From contig NZ_JASSVS010000014.1 of assembly GCF_030250645.1 (NCBI RefSeq), positions 62,001-126,000 of the forward strand: a stretch of DNA of 64,000 nt, given 5' to 3'. Source of the DNA: Marinobacter azerbaijanicus (GTDB lineage Bacteria; Pseudomonadota; Gammaproteobacteria; Pseudomonadales; Oleiphilaceae). The translations under genes and the position numbers were made by a program. Below are positions 35,434-44,213 of this stretch, piece after piece. Numbering within the stretch: position 1 is the first letter of the stretch; each line of letters begins with the position of its first letter. The notes beneath the pieces are model-generated. The model was not told the DNA's origin and did no database searches. It saw nothing but the letters and a program-made list of their open reading frames with translations.

Positions 35434-37026
35434 ATGCGACGATGGAATGGCTGGGGCGACGACCAGTTCAACCTTGAACTACCCGATGGCGGGCGCCAAT
35501 TCCTGGAGGAACGCATAGGCAGGGCCGCACCTCTTGATGACAGCTCCCTGGAGTCAGCCTGTGCACAGGTGCCGGCAAGCCGGCTACCGGAACACCCCGC
35601 CGTAGTTACCGACGCCGAGGACCGGGTGCGCCATGCCCGTGGCCAGAGCCTGGCTGACTGGCTTGCCATGCGCAGCGGTGATTTCGGTGTCTTCCCTGAT
35701 GGCGTGGCCTACCCGGAATCGTCAAAGGATGTTGAAGACCTGCTGAGCTACGCCGCAGACCATGGCGTTTCACTGATCCCCTACGGCGGCGGCACCAGTG
35801 TTGCGGGGCACATCAACCCGGTAGCCAGCGAACAACCCGTATTGACTGTCGACATGGGGCGCATGAACCGGCTGATCGACCTCGACAGGGAAAGCCAGAT
35901 TGCTACCTTCGGTGCCGGCACCCCGGGGCCTCTGGTGGAATCCCAGTTGCGTGCGCTGGGTTACACACTGGGCCACTTCCCCCAGTCGTTCGAGCTTTCC
36001 ACCATCGGTGGCTGGGTAGCGAGCCGCTCCAGTGGCCAGCAATCACTGCGCTACGGTCGCATCGAGCAGTTATTTGCCGGCGGCCGTATTGAGACACTCC
36101 AGGGTACGCTGGAGATTCCCACCATCCCCGCGTCCAGCGCCGGCCCCGATATCCGCGAGATGATTCTGGGTTCCGAAGGCCGCATCGGCCTGATTACGGA
36201 AGTCAAGGTGCGGGTTACCGCCCTCCCCGCCCATGAAAGCTTTCACGTGGTGTTCTTTCCTTCCTGGGACAAGGCCCGGACCGCCTGCCGCAAGCTGGTG
36301 CAGAACCGCACGCAGCTTTCCATGCTGCGTCTGAGCAATGCCACCGAAACCGAGACCCAGCTTGCCCTGGCCGGCCATCCCGGACTGATTGCCATGCTGG
36401 AATCCTATCTGTCATTGCGGGGGGCAAAAACCGGCAAATGCATGATGACCTTCGGCATCACAGGCAGCAAGCGCCAGTGCAGCAACGCGCTCAAAGAAAC
36501 CCGGGCCATCTGCGGCGAGTACGATGGCCTGTATACCGGCAGAAAACTGGGTGACAAGTGGGCCGCCAAACGCTTTACCATGCCCTACCTGAGAGAGGCG
36601 CTCTGGAAGCTTGGCTACGCGGTCGACACCCTCGAAACCGCAACTGACTGGGATAACGTGGACAATCTCTTAAAGCTGATTGAAGAAAACCTTCGCAACC
36701 AGCTGAATACAAAGAATGAATCGGTTCATGTATTCACCCATCTTTCACATTTTTACACCCAGGGATGCAGCATTTACACCACCTATGTATTCCGTGTAGC
36801 CGACAGCTACGAGGAAACTCTGGCGCGCTGGAAAGTACTGAAAGACTCCACCTCCGCCGTCATCGTCAACAATCGCGGCACCATCAGCCACCAGCATGGC
36901 GTCGGCAAGGACCACGCTCCCTTCCTGCCGGTTGAGAAAGGCGAACTGGGGATGCTGGCCATTGGTTCGTTGTGCCATGCCTTCGATCCGGCAGGCCTGC
37001 TAAACCCAAAAACTCTGGTTGAATAA
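35434..37026 (+). CDS. FAD-binding oxidase, alkyl-DHAP synthase-like
   Basis: This is a VAO-fold flavoprotein of 530 residues. The FAD pyrophosphate loop IPYGGGTSVAGHI and the block STIGGWVASRSSGQQSLRYG match the alkylglycerone-phosphate synthase (AGPS) group, as does the C-terminal GTISHQHGVGKDHAPFL, the AGPS-type histidine motif. AGPS swaps the acyl group of acyl-DHAP for a fatty alcohol to form ether lipids. ATG 35434 follows CGGAGGAA; a longer frame from 35263 overlaps the previous gene. It is followed within two bases by glpD. A D-lactate/glycolate-type dehydrogenase is the alternative reading. Confidence 0.82.
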   Translation: MRRWNGWGDDQFNLELPDGGRQFLEERIGRAAPLDDSSLESACAQVPASRLPEHPAVVTDAEDRVRHARGQSLADWLAMRSGDFGVFPDGVAYPESSKDVEDLLSYAADHGVSLIPYGGGTSVAGHINPVASEQPVLTVDMGRMNRLIDLDRESQIATFGAGTPGPLVESQLRALGYTLGHFPQSFELSTIGGWVASRSSGQQSLRYGRIEQLFAGGRIETLQGTLEIPTIPASSAGPDIREMILGSEGRIGLITEVKVRVTALPAHESFHVVFFPSWDKARTACRKLVQNRTQLSMLRLSNATETETQLALAGHPGLIAMLESYLSLRGAKTGKCMMTFGITGSKRQCSNALKETRAICGEYDGLYTGRKLGDKWAAKRFTMPYLREALWKLGYAVDTLETATDWDNVDNLLKLIEENLRNQLNTKNESVHVFTHLSHFYTQGCSIYTTYVFRVADSYEETLARWKVLKDSTSAVIVNNRGTISHQHGVGKDHAPFLPVEKGELGMLAIGSLCHAFDPAGLLNPKTLVE

Positions 37027-37028
37027 TA

Positions 37029-38633
37029 ATGTCCATGAGCCGAGCACAAAAACTGGAGCAGATCCGCACTGCCCCTGACTTTGACCTGGTGGTGGTCGGC
37101 GGAGGCATCACTGGCGCCGGAGTTGCAAGGGAAGCGGCAGGCAGCGGCATGCGCACACTGCTGGTGGAACAGAACGACTTTTCCTGGGGAACCTCCAGCC
37201 GTTCTTCAAAAATGGTTCATGGTGGGCTGCGTTACCTGGGGAGCGGCCACTTCAGCCTGACAAGGGACGCCGTTCAGGAGCGGGAAAGACTGATGGCAGA
37301 GGCGCCCGGGTTGATCGACCCACTGCGTTTTATCATGCCCCATTTCCGCAAACAGTTTCCCGGCCCACGGTTGTTCCAGATCCTGTTGCGAGTCTATGAC
37401 CGTATTGCCCACAATCCTTCGCGGCAGCGGCTGTCGCCCACTGAGACCCTGCAGTGGGTGCCGGGACTGGCCACCGGAAACCTGGTCGCAGCAAGCGGGT
37501 TCACCGATGCGGTGACTGACGATTCCCGCCTGGTTCAGCGAATCATTGAGGAAGCCGAAGCCGACGGTGCACTCTGTCTGAATTACCTGCAGGCCGACGA
37601 AGTCCTTCGTGATGGGGAAAGTTCTGCCGTAACGGGCATTCGTCTCCACGATACCATTTCCAGGGGCCAGCCCCTCACTGTCAACGCATCCCTGGTGATC
37701 AATGCCACCGGCGCATGGGCGCGACAGCTGCAGCAGACTGACGATGGCAAAACCCGTATACGGCCACTCAGGGGCAGCCACCTGGTGCTTCCCTACAACC
37801 GCCTGCCGGTTTCCTGCTCGGTATCCCTGTTTCATCCAAAGGACCGGCGCCCGGTATTCGCATTTCCATGGCAAGGCACCACGGTGCTGGGCACCACCGA
37901 CCTGGATCACCACGACAACCTTTCACGGGAGCCTGCCATTACCCGGGAAGAGCTGGATTACCTTCTAGAGATATCGGATACGCTGTTTCCGGCCAGCGCC
38001 ATTACCGAGAAAGATATCATTGCCACCTGGGCCGGAGTGCGGCCGGTGGTCAGTGAAAAAACCGGAGATACAAAGGGCATCAAGCCCTCGAAGGAAAACC
38101 GCGAACACGTGATCTGGTCCGACAACGGACTGATCAGTATTGCCGGCGGCAAACTCACCACCTTCCGGCTGATCGCACGGGAAGTGCTTGAACGGGCGCG
38201 TGACCTGATGCCGGGCCTGTCGCTGCGAGATGACTCCGCCCCGGTTTTCTCCCCGCCGCCGCCTCTCCTGCGGCCGACAGACATCACCCACAGAAACTGG
38301 GAGCGCCTTCAGGGCTTTTACGGCCCTGCGCTGGAACAGGTTCTGAATGCCGGTTCTCACCAGACCATTGCCCCTTCGGACACGCTCTGGGCGGAACTGG
38401 CGTGGGCCGCAGCCAATACCGATGTCGTACATCTGGATGATCTGCTGCTGCGCCGCACCCGGTTGGGGCTGATACTGCCCTCCGGCGGCGAAGCCCTGCT
38501 GCCGGAAATACGCAGGGTATGCCAGCCTGTAATGGGGTGGGATAACGATACCTGGAACCGGGAGCAGACCCGCTATCTCGACATCTGGCGGGCCAGCTAT
38601 TCGCTTCCTGCGGTTAATGGCGAGCAGGCATGA
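37029..38633 (+). CDS. glpD: Glycerol-3-phosphate dehydrogenase, FAD-dependent (GlpD-like)
   Basis: The 534-residue flavoprotein oxidises glycerol-3-phosphate to DHAP and passes electrons to quinone at the inner membrane. It has the FAD motif LVVVGGGITGAGVAREAAGS, the family signature SSRSSKMVHGGLRYLG, and PVFAFPWQGTTVLGTTDLDH. A C-terminal DAO_C domain follows. It overlaps the kinase gene by four bases. Because its neighbours are an AGPS-like enzyme and an unusual FGGY kinase rather than glpF/glpK, it may serve this operon specifically and not general glycerol use; a separate housekeeping glpD may exist elsewhere. Confidence 0.9.
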   Translation: MSMSRAQKLEQIRTAPDFDLVVVGGGITGAGVAREAAGSGMRTLLVEQNDFSWGTSSRSSKMVHGGLRYLGSGHFSLTRDAVQERERLMAEAPGLIDPLRFIMPHFRKQFPGPRLFQILLRVYDRIAHNPSRQRLSPTETLQWVPGLATGNLVAASGFTDAVTDDSRLVQRIIEEAEADGALCLNYLQADEVLRDGESSAVTGIRLHDTISRGQPLTVNASLVINATGAWARQLQQTDDGKTRIRPLRGSHLVLPYNRLPVSCSVSLFHPKDRRPVFAFPWQGTTVLGTTDLDHHDNLSREPAITREELDYLLEISDTLFPASAITEKDIIATWAGVRPVVSEKTGDTKGIKPSKENREHVIWSDNGLISIAGGKLTTFRLIAREVLERARDLMPGLSLRDDSAPVFSPPPPLLRPTDITHRNWERLQGFYGPALEQVLNAGSHQTIAPSDTLWAELAWAAANTDVVHLDDLLLRRTRLGLILPSGGEALLPEIRRVCQPVMGWDNDTWNREQTRYLDIWRASYSLPAVNGEQA

Positions 38634-40192
38634 AACCGACCGAGCCGCTGATACTGGCCATCGACAACGGCACCCAGAGTGTTCGCGCGCTGCTGTTCGA
38701 TACCCGCGGAAACCTGGCAGGCAAGGGCAAGCAGGATATCGAGCCTTACTTTTCCGAACAGCCTGGCTGGGCCGAGCAACACCCGGAATACTTCTGGGAG
38801 GCCCTGGGGAAGGCATGTGACCTGCTCTGGCAGAACACCACGGCGGATCCGGGCCAGGTCGCCGGCGTTACCGTAACCACCCAGCGCGGTACCGTGATCA
38901 ACCTGGACAGGAACGGCGAACCACTGAGACCCGCCATTATCTGGCTGGACCAGCGCCACGCCAGGGTAGACGGCCCCGTAACAGGCCCCTGGGGCTTGCT
39001 GTTCAAACTGCTGCGCCTGGAACCCACCGTCGACCGTTTCCGTGAGAAAACCCAGGCTAACTGGATCGCCCAGAACCAGCCGGAAATCTGGTCTGAAACA
39101 CGCCATTTCCTGTTGCTTTCCGGGTACCTGAATTACCGGCTGACTGGCCAGTTCCGTGATTCGGTGGGCAGCCAGGTAGGCTATATACCCTTTGACTACA
39201 AGCGCCACCGGTGGGCAGGCAAACACGATTTCAAGTGGCGGACAATGCCGGTCACACCGGACATGCTGCCGGAACTGGTAAAGCCCGGCGAGCGGGTGGG
39301 CGAACTGACTGCCGAGGCAGCCGCCCATCTTGGGCTTCCGGAAGCATTGCCGGTTATTGCCGCGGCCTCGGACAAAGCCTGCGAGATACTGGGATCTGGC
39401 GGCCTGAGCCCGGAGATCGGCTGCATGAGTTACGGCACCACGGCTACGATCAACACCACCAGCAGGCGCTACATTGAGCCGGTACGTATGATGCCGCCCT
39501 ACCCGTCCGCCCTGCCCGGCAACTATTCAACGGAAGTCATGATCTACCGTGGCTTCTGGATGGTGAGCTGGTTCAAACGGGAATTCGGCCTGCGGGAGCA
39601 GAAACTGGCAGAGCAGAAAGGCATTGAGCCGGAAGCACTGTTCGACGAGTTGGTCCGCGCCGTTCCCCCGGGTTCCATGGGCCTGATGCTGCAGCCCTAC
39701 TGGTCCCCCGGCGTACGCCAGCCCGGCCCAGAGGCCAAGGGATCAATCATCGGCTTCGGGGACGTTCACACCCGCTCCCACATCTATCGCGCCATTCTGG
39801 AAGGGCTGGCCTATGCATTGCGGGAGGGTAAGGAGCGCATCGAGAAACGCAGCGGCATTCCCATACGCAAACTGCGGGTGGCCGGGGGTGGCTCCCAGAG
39901 CGACGCGGCCATGCAACTGACCGCCGATGTGTTCGGGCTGCCCGCTGAACGCCCCCATACCTACGAGACATCCGGCCTGGGCGCTGCCATTGATGCCGCC
40001 GTGGGACTGGGCCTGCACCCGGATTTTGAAACTGCCGTCAGCGCCATGACCCGCGTCGGGGATGTTTTTCATCCACACGAGGATGCCCGGCAGTTATACG
40101 ATCGGCTTTATCGCGAGGTGTACCTCAAGATGTATCCGCAACTGCAACCCCTGTATCGGAAAATACGGGACATCACCGGCTACCCTCAATAA
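38630..40192 (+). CDS. FGGY-family carbohydrate kinase
   Basis: This 520-residue sugar/polyol kinase has the actin-like phosphate-1 motif LAIDNGTQSVRALLFD and the second-domain LRVAGGGSQSDAAMQLTADV with KGIEPEALFDEL between. The N-terminal Asn in place of the usual Asp-x-Gly-T-S and the lack of canonical glycerol-kinase blocks suggest that it is not GlpK itself. It is coupled to glpD by an ATGA overlap. It probably phosphorylates glycerol or a related polyol feeding the same pathway as the AGPS-like and GlpD proteins; the true substrate is unknown. Confidence 0.88.
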   Translation: MKPTEPLILAIDNGTQSVRALLFDTRGNLAGKGKQDIEPYFSEQPGWAEQHPEYFWEALGKACDLLWQNTTADPGQVAGVTVTTQRGTVINLDRNGEPLRPAIIWLDQRHARVDGPVTGPWGLLFKLLRLEPTVDRFREKTQANWIAQNQPEIWSETRHFLLLSGYLNYRLTGQFRDSVGSQVGYIPFDYKRHRWAGKHDFKWRTMPVTPDMLPELVKPGERVGELTAEAAAHLGLPEALPVIAAASDKACEILGSGGLSPEIGCMSYGTTATINTTSRRYIEPVRMMPPYPSALPGNYSTEVMIYRGFWMVSWFKREFGLREQKLAEQKGIEPEALFDELVRAVPPGSMGLMLQPYWSPGVRQPGPEAKGSIIGFGDVHTRSHIYRAILEGLAYALREGKERIEKRSGIPIRKLRVAGGGSQSDAAMQLTADVFGLPAERPHTYETSGLGAAIDAAVGLGLHPDFETAVSAMTRVGDVFHPHEDARQLYDRLYREVYLKMYPQLQPLYRKIRDITGYPQ

Positions 40193-40302
40193 CATCCATA
40201 AGCCAACATTCTCTTGAATTTAATGCCCAGTCCGGTAAAACTCAGGAGCTTCCACAGAACAATAATTTCCTGGTTCCGACCAAGAGCATTAAGGCACGCC
40301 CG

Positions 40303-41145
40303 ATGTCCGTTGCAGACTACCTGATACCTTACGACTTCTCGCCGGTGACAATACTGGGCTTTGTGCTTGTACTGGGATTCTACGGCTACGGACTGCTGAA
40401 AATGCCCGAGGAAAACCGGCCCGGCAGCGGGCGGATACTGGTCTTCGTGGTCGGTGTGATGATGTGTTACGCGGTCATGCAGACCCGATTTGATTACTAC
40501 TCCCAGTATATGTTCTTCGTTCATCGGGGCCAGCACCTGATTCTTCACCACCTGGGACCTTTCCTGATAGCGCTCTCCAACCCCCTGCCGGTGATGCGTT
40601 TTCTCTACAGCCGGATCAGCCCCGGAACAAGACGGGCCCTGAAACCGCTAGGGTGGATATACCGGTTCCTGCAGCATCCCGCCATTGCGTCCTTCCTGTT
40701 CGTTGGCCTGATCTACTTCTGGTTGTGGCCGCCGATTCATTTTGACGCCATGCTCAGCCGTGACCTTTACTGGATCATGAACTGGAGCATGCTGCTGGAT
40801 GGCCTGTTGTTCTGGTGGCTGATCTTTGACTCCCGTTCGCCCGTCAACAGCAATGCCCTGGGCTATGGCAAGCGCATCCTGCTGCTGGCCCTGGTGGCGA
40901 TTCCGCAGATGATCCTGGGTGCCACTATCGTATTTTCCCGGGGCATGGTCTACGACGTCTATGAGGTGTGCGGCCGCGCCTGGCCTATGCCGCCAGAGAC
41001 TGACCAGTTGCTGGGCGGACTGCTCACCTGGATTCCACCGGCGATGATGAGCATTCTCGGCATATTGATCATCCTGCGCCGCGCCATGCGCGAGGATGGC
41101 AAGGTGTCCCCCTATTCCGAAGAACTGAAGGCAAGCCACTCATGA
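40303..41145 (+). CDS. CtaG-family cytochrome c oxidase assembly protein (caa3 type)
   Basis: The 280-residue inner-membrane protein has about seven to eight helices and matches the Caa3_CtaG (PF09678) family. Conserved histidines and Trp/Met-rich helices are visible: HLILHHLGPFLIALSNPLP, then FLFVGLIYFWLWPPIHF, and GMVYDVYEV before the last helices. Such proteins help place copper in heme-copper oxidase. The start of the next gene, a SCO1-like copper chaperone, overlaps its stop by four bases, so the two act together. No oxidase structural genes lie in the window. Confidence 0.88.
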   Translation: MSVADYLIPYDFSPVTILGFVLVLGFYGYGLLKMPEENRPGSGRILVFVVGVMMCYAVMQTRFDYYSQYMFFVHRGQHLILHHLGPFLIALSNPLPVMRFLYSRISPGTRRALKPLGWIYRFLQHPAIASFLFVGLIYFWLWPPIHFDAMLSRDLYWIMNWSMLLDGLLFWWLIFDSRSPVNSNALGYGKRILLLALVAIPQMILGATIVFSRGMVYDVYEVCGRAWPMPPETDQLLGGLLTWIPPAMMSILGILIILRRAMREDGKVSPYSEELKASHS

Positions 41146-41765
41146 CAATCCAGTCTCATTCACGCCTGCTCAGAATGCTGTCAGTAACGGCCATGACTGT
41201 GGCAACGGTGATACTGGCCGGCTGCCTTGGCGACGACGAGTCCTGGCGAGGCAAGGACATCAGCGGCCTGATGCCGGAGCTGGCCTTTGAGTTGACAGAC
41301 ACGTCAGGTAACACCATCACCGCCAGTGAAACGAACGGCGAAATCCGGATGCTGTTCTTCGGCTTTACCTCCTGCCCTGACGTTTGCCCCGCCACGCTCC
41401 AGAAGCTGGCCCGTGCAGTGAACGATATGCCTGACAATCTGCAGAAGGACACCCGCATCGTCTTCGTCAGCGTAGACCCGCGCAGAGACACGCCGGATCG
41501 GATTGAAAGTTACGTCGATTTCTTCAGCGAAAGAGCCATCGGCCTCACCGGTGAAGAAAAGGCGCTGCGGGAACTGAGTAAACGCTACCGTACCACCTTC
41601 GGCTACGATGACCCGGATGCGGAAGGCAACTACAACGTCTCCCACAGCGGCGCCGTCTACGTGTTCGACCGCGAGGGAGACGCCCGCCTTCTGTTCAGGC
41701 CCGACCTGAGTGTCGAAGACATCCGGGCGGACCTGGTTGCGCTGGCACAGGAAAACAATTCCTGA
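41142..41765 (+). CDS. SCO1/SenC-family copper chaperone lipoprotein
   Basis: The 207-residue thioredoxin-fold protein delivers copper to the CuA site of cytochrome oxidase or keeps its cysteines reduced. It is a lipoprotein: the lipobox LAGC gives Cys28 as the lipidated residue. The copper ligands are complete: Cys78 and Cys82 in FTSCPDVCPATL and His168 in YNVSHSGAVYVFD. It overlaps ctaG by four bases (ATGA) and ends 24 bp from a convergent hydrolase gene. Confidence 0.92.
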   Translation: MTIQSHSRLLRMLSVTAMTVATVILAGCLGDDESWRGKDISGLMPELAFELTDTSGNTITASETNGEIRMLFFGFTSCPDVCPATLQKLARAVNDMPDNLQKDTRIVFVSVDPRRDTPDRIESYVDFFSERAIGLTGEEKALRELSKRYRTTFGYDDPDAEGNYNVSHSGAVYVFDREGDARLLFRPDLSVEDIRADLVALAQENNS

Positions 41766-41788
41766 TGCGAATCCCCCGCCATCCGGAG

Positions 41789-43717
41789 TTATCCTTCGCC
41801 TGACAGTTCACCCGCAAGGATCGGCAACTGCACCGAGCCTTCCAGATTCACGAAGGGTATCAGAGCGTCCCTTGACCAGCTTGCGGGATACTGCGGGTGA
41901 AACCCGTACACCAATAATGCCAGCTCGTCACCCGGAGCCAGTGCCTCGGCAACGCCGACCAGCTCGATGACCGCCTGATTCTTCAGCCCCCTCACCGGCT
42001 TGATCTGATCGTCGATCAGCTGCCAGCGACTGTCGCCCTCGGCGCGCTTACCGAGACCCACAAACACGATGGGGTCGCAACCGGGCGCATAGGGATCCAA
42101 CTCCAGTTCACATGAGGATCGACCGGCCAGATCCGAGATGGTAAGTCTTGCCGTGGGAATACCACCGAGTATCGCACCGGCCCCTCCTGCCTGACCCAAC
42201 GGCAACGCTGCAGGCGGCTGGGTCGCCGCTGCGACGGCCTCGTACCCATTGGGAATTGGCAGGTCCGTGACAACCGTTCGCTCCACGACCGCGTCACCCT
42301 CCAGAACGCCACCGGCAAGTGCCGGCGCAGGAAATGAATCAGCCGGTACACTGACAGACTCACCGGTATCCAGAGAGAGACAGACCGCCGAATCGGTGCC
42401 TTCGAAATAGCCCGCCAGGGGCTTGCCCTGCAGATGGTGCTGCAGCCAGTTCAACGTTGCATCGGAAATCGAGACATCGCCACAGGCAAACTCACCCGCC
42501 GCGCCCTGGAAGCCGGGGATCTCCAGCAAACCCGCGGTGGGATCCAGGAACTCACCGGGCTGGGACTCCTCTGGCGCTTCCACTGGCAGAATGTGCCCCG
42601 TCTGGTGCGTCAGCAGGCGAACATCACCGCCGCGGGATTTCAGGCACTCGTAATTGCGCCAGGCGTCGTTGAAGTTGAACAGCGTGTCCTTCATCCCCTG
42701 GGTGAGCAGTACATCCACTTCCGGATAGGGAGTAGGCACCACGTCGAACGCGGGCGGATTGATCTGGTAATTCAGCAGATCCGGCGTATCGGACACGGAC
42801 ACCGGTTCACCAGAGCAGCGATAGGCCGGGCTGTGATAGTAGAAGAAGTCCAGCCCTGCTTCCGGGAAGCGATTCAGCGTTGCACCCTGCGCAAGAATCT
42901 CCCGAATAATCGGGTCGAGGCCGTCATTACCATTCCCGCTGGAGCCGGCTTCTCCTCCGGCCACCAGAACCAGATCCCATCCGGTCTTGATGACATTGCC
43001 GGGGTTGAGGCTATAGCGCAGGTCGTACCAGGTAATGTCAGGCACGAGGGCATCCATCCTCTGCTTGGGATCCTGGCCGTGCAGGAGCAGTTGATAACCA
43101 CCCCCATAGCTGCCACCAATCGCGCCAACCACCAGGTTAGGATTAAGCTCTTTTGGCAGTGAGGGTTCATTTCGGCGCTGAAGGTAGCCCAGATTCTCTT
43201 CAGCCCAATCCAGAATCTGCACCAGATCACGCCCCTCGAACTCGGGGTCCATCACCCTGACCGTCCCTGTGCTTTCACCAAACCCACGCTGGTCAATTGA
43301 AATAACCGCGAATCCGGATTCCCGGTAGTTTTCGAAACCTTCTGTAGCGCGGGACCCACCGAAACCATGGCCATGCAGCACCAGGGGATGGCCGCGCGCA
43401 CAGTCGATTCCGCCGATGGGTTCAAGCACCTGGAAAGCAATGGTTTCACCACTCCCGGACTCCAGCTTGACCGGGTAGCTGGCCCCGCCTTCGGCGGTCG
43501 TATCTTCCGAGCAGGACACCGGTGCTTCGCAGCGAGGGGGCATACCGCTGCCCGGATTCTCACAGGCCTGCTCCGGGAGCCTACTGTTACTTTGCGCCGC
43601 CTGACTGGATCCCTGACTGTCACCACCCAGATCGACGCACCCGGCAACAGTCACAGTCAGAAAAAAAGCAATCAGGGGCAACCCCCATCGACCCGGACGT
43701 AAGGTATGAAACATCAC
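41789..43717 (-). CDS. Secreted alpha/beta-hydrolase lipoprotein (CocE/S15-like)
   Basis: This 642-residue precursor has a lipoprotein signal (lipobox VAGC, Cys27) and a Ser/Gln-rich linker. An alpha/beta-hydrolase domain follows, with HGHGFGGSRATEGF (oxyanion region), the nucleophile elbow GAIGGSYGGGYQ and a likely catalytic His in LLTHQTGHILPVEA. A beta-rich C-terminal domain resembles that of X-Pro dipeptidyl peptidase/CocE esterases. It is probably displayed on the cell surface or in the periplasm and hydrolyses an ester or peptide. It may be a type II secretion client, but nothing in the sequence shows that. It is transcribed away from the injection-system operon. Confidence 0.85.
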   Translation of the reverse strand: MMFHTLRPGRWGLPLIAFFLTVTVAGCVDLGGDSQGSSQAAQSNSRLPEQACENPGSGMPPRCEAPVSCSEDTTAEGGASYPVKLESGSGETIAFQVLEPIGGIDCARGHPLVLHGHGFGGSRATEGFENYRESGFAVISIDQRGFGESTGTVRVMDPEFEGRDLVQILDWAEENLGYLQRRNEPSLPKELNPNLVVGAIGGSYGGGYQLLLHGQDPKQRMDALVPDITWYDLRYSLNPGNVIKTGWDLVLVAGGEAGSSGNGNDGLDPIIREILAQGATLNRFPEAGLDFFYYHSPAYRCSGEPVSVSDTPDLLNYQINPPAFDVVPTPYPEVDVLLTQGMKDTLFNFNDAWRNYECLKSRGGDVRLLTHQTGHILPVEAPEESQPGEFLDPTAGLLEIPGFQGAAGEFACGDVSISDATLNWLQHHLQGKPLAGYFEGTDSAVCLSLDTGESVSVPADSFPAPALAGGVLEGDAVVERTVVTDLPIPNGYEAVAAATQPPAALPLGQAGGAGAILGGIPTARLTISDLAGRSSCELELDPYAPGCDPIVFVGLGKRAEGDSRWQLIDDQIKPVRGLKNQAVIELVGVAEALAPGDELALLVYGFHPQYPASWSRDALIPFVNLEGSVQLPILAGELSGEG

Positions 43718-44213
43718 TTGCTCTCCTTGTTATTTGTTATAGGCAATTCAAGGAAAACGACGGGATGAAATAAGAATCTGTTCCATTCGTTGCACTAACA
43801 GGCCCGAAAAGACAATAAATGGGGAGAATTGGACGGGTTGCGGCTGCGGGCACATCAATATGTATGCAAATATGACCTATACAGACTGAGTCATAGTTAG
43901 GTACATTTACTTACAAGGTGAAGGTCAGGGATAGAACAGAAGTCATCACCTGCACCAGGAGTGAACCTGTGGAATGGCTGAATCAAATCCAGCCTGGGGT
44001 TTCGCTTAACAAAGGACTGCCCTCTATGACTTCATGCATGGGTCTTGCCCCTGCTTCCTGCTGGCGCTCGTCCGCCCCGTTCTGCATTACTTCTGTTTTT
44101 CCTTCATTGTCCATCGGTTTGTTTGCTGTACCCGGTGATTGGTTGTTCCGGGCCTCTGGCTTCGGAGCGTTATCGCTATGCATCCATGCTGACGCACTGT
44201 CAAGGAGAAGATC
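43718..44213. other. 496-bp intergenic region upstream of the contractile injection system
   Basis: This gap separates the divergent hydrolase and sheath genes and should contain the operon promoter. I see an AT-rich stretch (about 43855-43915) with ATGAC...GTCAT arms (ATGACCTATACAGACTGAGTCAT) and AGGTGA/TCACCT arms further on, but no consensus promoter hexamers I trust. A frame from 43918 runs into the sheath gene but has no coding character. AAGGAGAAG before 44214 is the sheath ribosome site. Confidence 0.5.

Noticed and set aside
38630..40192. Naming the kinase glpK
   Set aside because: FGGY family is clear, but glycerol-kinase-specific blocks are not convincing and the neighbours are not glpF; substrate left open.
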